A DNA stretch of 15,833 nt from JBMNUL01 sp050946255 (lineage in GTDB: Bacteria; Actinomycetota; Coriobacteriia; Coriobacteriales; CADBOM01). Where the stretch lies: NCBI GenBank assembly GCA_050946255.1, contig JBMNUL010000047.1, positions 1 through 15,833 on the forward strand. The letters are read 5' to 3'. Position numbers and translations under genes: made by a program. The notes below the pieces were generated by a model. The model had not been told where the DNA came from and searched no databases. It was given only the letters and a program-made list of their open reading frames with translations. Positions 13,107-15,833 of the stretch are shown one piece after another; the first letter of the stretch is position 1, and every line of letters starts with the position of its first letter.

Positions 13107-14507
13107 TCAACCTGCCAGCACCTTTCCCATGAGGTATCCCATGACGGAGGACATCATGAGCCCGCGAGTCCAACCGCTTGAATCTCCGAGACAATGGAGC
13201 CCCGATATGTTGGTTTCGAATTCCGGGGTCATCTTCACCCTGTTGCTGTAGAACTTGAGCTCGGGGGAGTAGAGCAGAGTCTCATCTGAGGCGAACCCGG
13301 GCACCACAACGTCAACGGCAAGGATGAAGTTGATGATGTCGGTCATGGTCCTGTAAGGCATCGCAGAGGTTATGTCTCCAGGCTGAGCATCGGGCATCGT
13401 GGCCACGACGTTCGACCTCGACATCTCCTTGGGCCATGTTCTCTTGCCATCTCTGATATCGCCGAATCTCTGGACCAATATTCCACCTGCAGCCAGCATG
13501 TTCACGAGCTCGCCAACCTTTTGGGCATAGGCTATCGGCTGGTCGAAGGGCTCCTTGAAATAGTGCGAGCAGAGGATTGCCAAGTTGGTGTTCCCGGACT
13601 TCCGCTCTTTGTAGGAATGTCCGTTGACAACTGCAAGCCCGCCGCTGTAGTTCTCCTGCGATACGAAACCGCTGGGATTCTGGCAGAAAGTGCGGACCTT
13701 GTCGCGGAACGGGTCGGGATACCCGATGAGTTTGCTCTCATAAAGGACGTTGTTCACTTCGGTCATGATCTCGTCGCGGACCTCAACCCTCACGCCAATG
13801 TCGCATGGTCCGGGTGAGTGCTCGATGCCCTCGTCCCTGCAAATCTGGTCGAGCCAGGCGGCACCTCTCCGCCCGGTACAGACGATGACCTCGTCCGCGT
13901 CGATCTCGTACTTCTCACCTTCCGGTGATTCCAGGAAAGCTCCAGTGCATTTCTTGGAATCGATTTTCAGGTACGTGCAGACTGTTTGGAAAATGAAGTT
14001 GATCCCGGAGCCTTTGAGATACTCTTCTATCCTCTGATACAGCTCGTGGGCCTTCTCGGTCCCGAGATGCCTGATCGGGCAATCAACGAGCTTGAGACCG
14101 GCCTTGATCGCCCGTCTCCTGATCTCGGCCTTGCCGTTTGATTCGCCCAGACCCTCTACGTGCTCGTCGGCTCCGAATTCAAGGTAGATCTTGTCGACTT
14201 CCTCGATGGTCGACTGAGTGAGATCCGCTCCGATCAGCTCTGGCAGATCCCCACCGACCTCATGTGAGAGCGAAAGCTTCCCATCCGAGAATGCGCCGGC
14301 TCCAGAGAAACCGGTGGTGATCCTACATGGCTTGCAGTTGGCACAACGCCCTGAAATGGATTTTGGGCAAGTCCTTTTCTCAATGGGCAGCCCTTGCTCC
14401 ACAATTGTGATATCGCGGCTGTCGTGGCGTTTGAGGAGAGATATGGCTGTGAATATCCCTGCAGGTCCTGCTCCGATTATCAAAATGTCTGTTTTCAAGT
14501 TCTTCAT
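13107..14507 (-). CDS. FAD-dependent oxidoreductase (COG2509-like)
   Basis: 466 residues. It has an N-terminal dinucleotide-binding fold DILIIGAGPAGIFTA (7-21) with Glu37 at the end of strand 2 for the adenosine ribose, and a late FAD-contact region GLHCLGDSSGWTRGLMMSSVMG near the end. After the first fold it has a Cys-rich stretch, CPKSISGRCANCKPC (47-61, Cys47/55/58/61), followed by GAGAFSDGKLSLS, as I recall for the uncharacterised COG2509 FAD-dependent dehydrogenases. The four cysteines could hold a metal or Fe-S centre or be redox active. No biochemical function is established for the family. The ATG at 14507 has GGCGGAG close upstream. It begins 31 nt after the stop of the AarF-type gene on the same strand, so the two are probably one operon. 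Confidence 0.85.
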   Translation of the reverse strand: MKNLKTDILIIGAGPAGIFTAISLLKRHDSRDITIVEQGLPIEKRTCPKSISGRCANCKPCRITTGFSGAGAFSDGKLSLSHEVGGDLPELIGADLTQSTIEEVDKIYLEFGADEHVEGLGESNGKAEIRRRAIKAGLKLVDCPIRHLGTEKAHELYQRIEEYLKGSGINFIFQTVCTYLKIDSKKCTGAFLESPEGEKYEIDADEVIVCTGRRGAAWLDQICRDEGIEHSPGPCDIGVRVEVRDEIMTEVNNVLYESKLIGYPDPFRDKVRTFCQNPSGFVSQENYSGGLAVVNGHSYKERKSGNTNLAILCSHYFKEPFDQPIAYAQKVGELVNMLAAGGILVQRFGDIRDGKRTWPKEMSRSNVVATMPDAQPGDITSAMPYRTMTDIINFILAVDVVVPGFASDETLLYSPELKFYSNRVKMTPEFETNISGLHCLGDSSGWTRGLMMSSVMGYLMGKVLAG

Positions 14508-14538
14508 TTCTCCGCCGTTCCATTGAGCAATTTAACAG

Positions 14539-15833
14539 CTACTTCTTTCTGTCCCGTCGCATGCGGTAGAAAACAAGCAGTGCTATCACCAATCCACATA
14601 TAAAACCTATCATCCCGAGCAAGGGGACTCCCAGGACCCGTGGCTGCAGGCCCGAAAGGCACAGCACGCAGGAGCCTATGAACATCGCGCCGGCAATGAT
14701 CGCCAATGCGAAGTACTCGATAGACGAGCTCATTGCCTTGCCCGATTTCTCCTCCATCGAGAACTCAATGTTTGCCTTTATCTGGCCACGTTCCAGCATG
14801 TCCAGGGTCTCATAGGTCTTGGAGGGAATCTTAATTGTCGCCTCTGCGCTGTCGAGGCCGGCACCGACGAGCTTCTTGGTTCTCGACCACAGGTATTCGT
14901 AGTCGATGGTTCGCGTCATGTACTCGCGTACTACTTTTGCAACGCTAACGTTTCCAGAGACCATTCTCACGGTTCCCTCGAAAGTCACAAGCCCGCGTCC
15001 CAGCGTCATGATGTTGGGCTTGAATTCCAGGTTGATTGCGGTGAGGCGTTCTAGCATGTCGCTTAGAAGCGCTCCGGTGTCGAATTCGTCCAGGTCGGTG
15101 TTGCAATACTCGGTGATGAGCACATCGCATAGGGATAGGAGCTCGGCGTGGTTCACGTTTCCCCTTGTCTTGACCATTTCGAGCATCGCGCGCTTCAGCT
15201 TGTAAGAGTCTTCCTGAAGCATCGCGAGCATGAAGCGCTTGAAGCTGTCCTGCTCGTTGGCGCTTACAGTCCCCATGATTCCGAAGTCAAGCCATTCGAT
15301 CCCAATGCCGTTGCGCTCTTTTACCACGGTGATGTTTCCGGCGTGCGGGTCGGCATGGAAGAACCCATCCTCCATGATCTGCTGCATGTAATTCTGGGCC
15401 ATGACATTTGCCAGCCGCTCGCGTTCGCTTTCGGTGAGACTGTCCACCACACCTGGGGCGCCCAGGCGTTCATGGTCGACGTACTCCATCGTGAGAACGC
15501 AATCGCAGGAATACTCCTCGTAGCATTTCGGAGAGTAGACATGCGGCCTGCTGTTGTTGTTCTTCCGGAATTTCTCGAGGTTCTCCGCCTCGATGTTGAA
15601 GTTGAGTTCCTCTTCTGTGCTGCGCTTCAGCTCGTCTACCAATGTTTGGAGGGAAAGCTGGCCAGTTCCAGTGCTGTCGATTACGTTCAGAGTGTTGATC
15701 GCCCTCTGCATCAACACGAGGTCGAGGGCTATGGTCTCTGCTATTCCCGGGCGCTGTACCTTGACTGCAACTACATCTCCTCCGTCTGCAAGGGTGGCCT
15801 TGTGAACCTGTGCCACTGATGCGGAGCCAAGGG
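14539..15833 (-). CDS. AarF/UbiB (ABC1) family atypical kinase, N-terminus beyond the window
   Basis: The frame is open to the right edge and already in family sequence there: LGSASVAQVHKA is the Ala-rich nucleotide loop, with VAVKVQRPGI (invariant Lys) after it. A GTG at 15816 is therefore internal, not the start. Further motifs are EELNFNIEAENLEKF, FHADPHAGN (family HADPHPGN, the second Pro is Ala) and WLDFGIMG (DFG). The C-terminus carries two membrane segments, FALAIIAGAMFIGSCVLCL and GMIGFICGLVIALLVFY, then RMRRDRKK. ABC1 proteins are membrane-bound ATP-binding kinase-like proteins; in bacteria UbiB supports ubiquinone synthesis, and in anaerobes without ubiquinone the role is unclear, possibly in isoprenoid lipid handling. 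The FAD-dependent oxidoreductase gene follows after 31 nt. Confidence 0.9.
   Translation of the reverse strand, partial: LGSASVAQVHKATLADGGDVVAVKVQRPGIAETIALDLVLMQRAINTLNVIDSTGTGQLSLQTLVDELKRSTEEELNFNIEAENLEKFRKNNNSRPHVYSPKCYEEYSCDCVLTMEYVDHERLGAPGVVDSLTESERERLANVMAQNYMQQIMEDGFFHADPHAGNITVVKERNGIGIEWLDFGIMGTVSANEQDSFKRFMLAMLQEDSYKLKRAMLEMVKTRGNVNHAELLSLCDVLITEYCNTDLDEFDTGALLSDMLERLTAINLEFKPNIMTLGRGLVTFEGTVRMVSGNVSVAKVVREYMTRTIDYEYLWSRTKKLVGAGLDSAEATIKIPSKTYETLDMLERGQIKANIEFSMEEKSGKAMSSSIEYFALAIIAGAMFIGSCVLCLSGLQPRVLGVPLLGMIGFICGLVIALLVFYRMRRDRKK

Noticed and set aside
1..15833. CRISPR arrays, insertion sequences, rRNA or tRNA genes
   Set aside because: No regularly spaced repeats, no transposase-like frames with terminal repeats and no RNA-gene sequence recognised by eye.

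Overview
The window comes from an anaerobic microbe of roughly mid-50s % GC (estimated by eye). It is gene dense: 15 coding regions, two of them cut by the window edges, and no gap over 300 bases. Whether the host is a bacterium or an archaeon is left open. Arginine is mostly AGG in the arsenic-type genes (7 of 13 Arg codons in the gene at 6125-7183) and ATA is used for Ile (6 of about 25 in the GTPase at 7262-8350). Such use at this GC resembles methanogenic Thermoplasmata (Methanomassiliicoccales-like gut archaea). On the other hand, some gene families (a pyridoxal-kinase-like PfkB protein, DUF1846, NudC), strong Shine-Dalgarno sites and two GC-rich terminator-like hairpins are common in anaerobic bacteria.

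Left part (1-3621): the end of a PfkB-type pyridoxal/pyridoxamine kinase, with a terminator hairpin behind it. A DUF1846 gene (- strand) is divergent from a small HD-domain hydrolase (+ strand), with a perfect 8-bp dyad between them. A D-2-hydroxyacid dehydrogenase (- strand) converges on the HD gene and has an unusual Phe in its NAD-binding glycine motif.

Middle-left (3758-5983): a compact redox/NAD module. An HxlR-type regulator is divergent from a small FMN-binding split-barrel protein across an AT-rich region with a perfect 14-bp palindrome. Next come a sirtuin with class-M-like active-site residues (Asn/Gln) and a 2[4Fe-4S] ferredoxin whose start overlaps the sirtuin stop. A 13-bp perfect inverted repeat precedes the sirtuin. 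Arg codon use in the sirtuin differs from that in the arsenic-type genes, which suggests separate ancestry.

Centre (6125-11052): the most interesting part. It is a same-strand cluster of an ArsM-like methyltransferase that has lost three of the four arsenic-binding cysteines, a G3E/CobW-type GTPase with an altered Cys motif (CICY), and a 696-residue fusion of a complete ArsM-type arsenite methyltransferase with an ArsS-type radical SAM enzyme. A DUF308 (HdeD-like) membrane protein follows. In arsenosugar biosynthesis ArsM methylates arsenite and ArsS transfers a 5'-deoxyadenosyl-derived group to the methylated arsenic, so the fusion could carry out both steps. The degenerate paralogue and the GTPase are not part of the pathway as I know it and point to an extended or altered organoarsenic (or other metalloid) pathway.

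Right part (11250-15833): a NudC-like NADH pyrophosphatase with an altered SQPW motif and a dyad at its promoter, a small nitroreductase, a terminator hairpin, then on the - strand a FAD-dependent oxidoreductase (COG2509-like) lying behind a truncated AarF/UbiB-family kinase-like gene.
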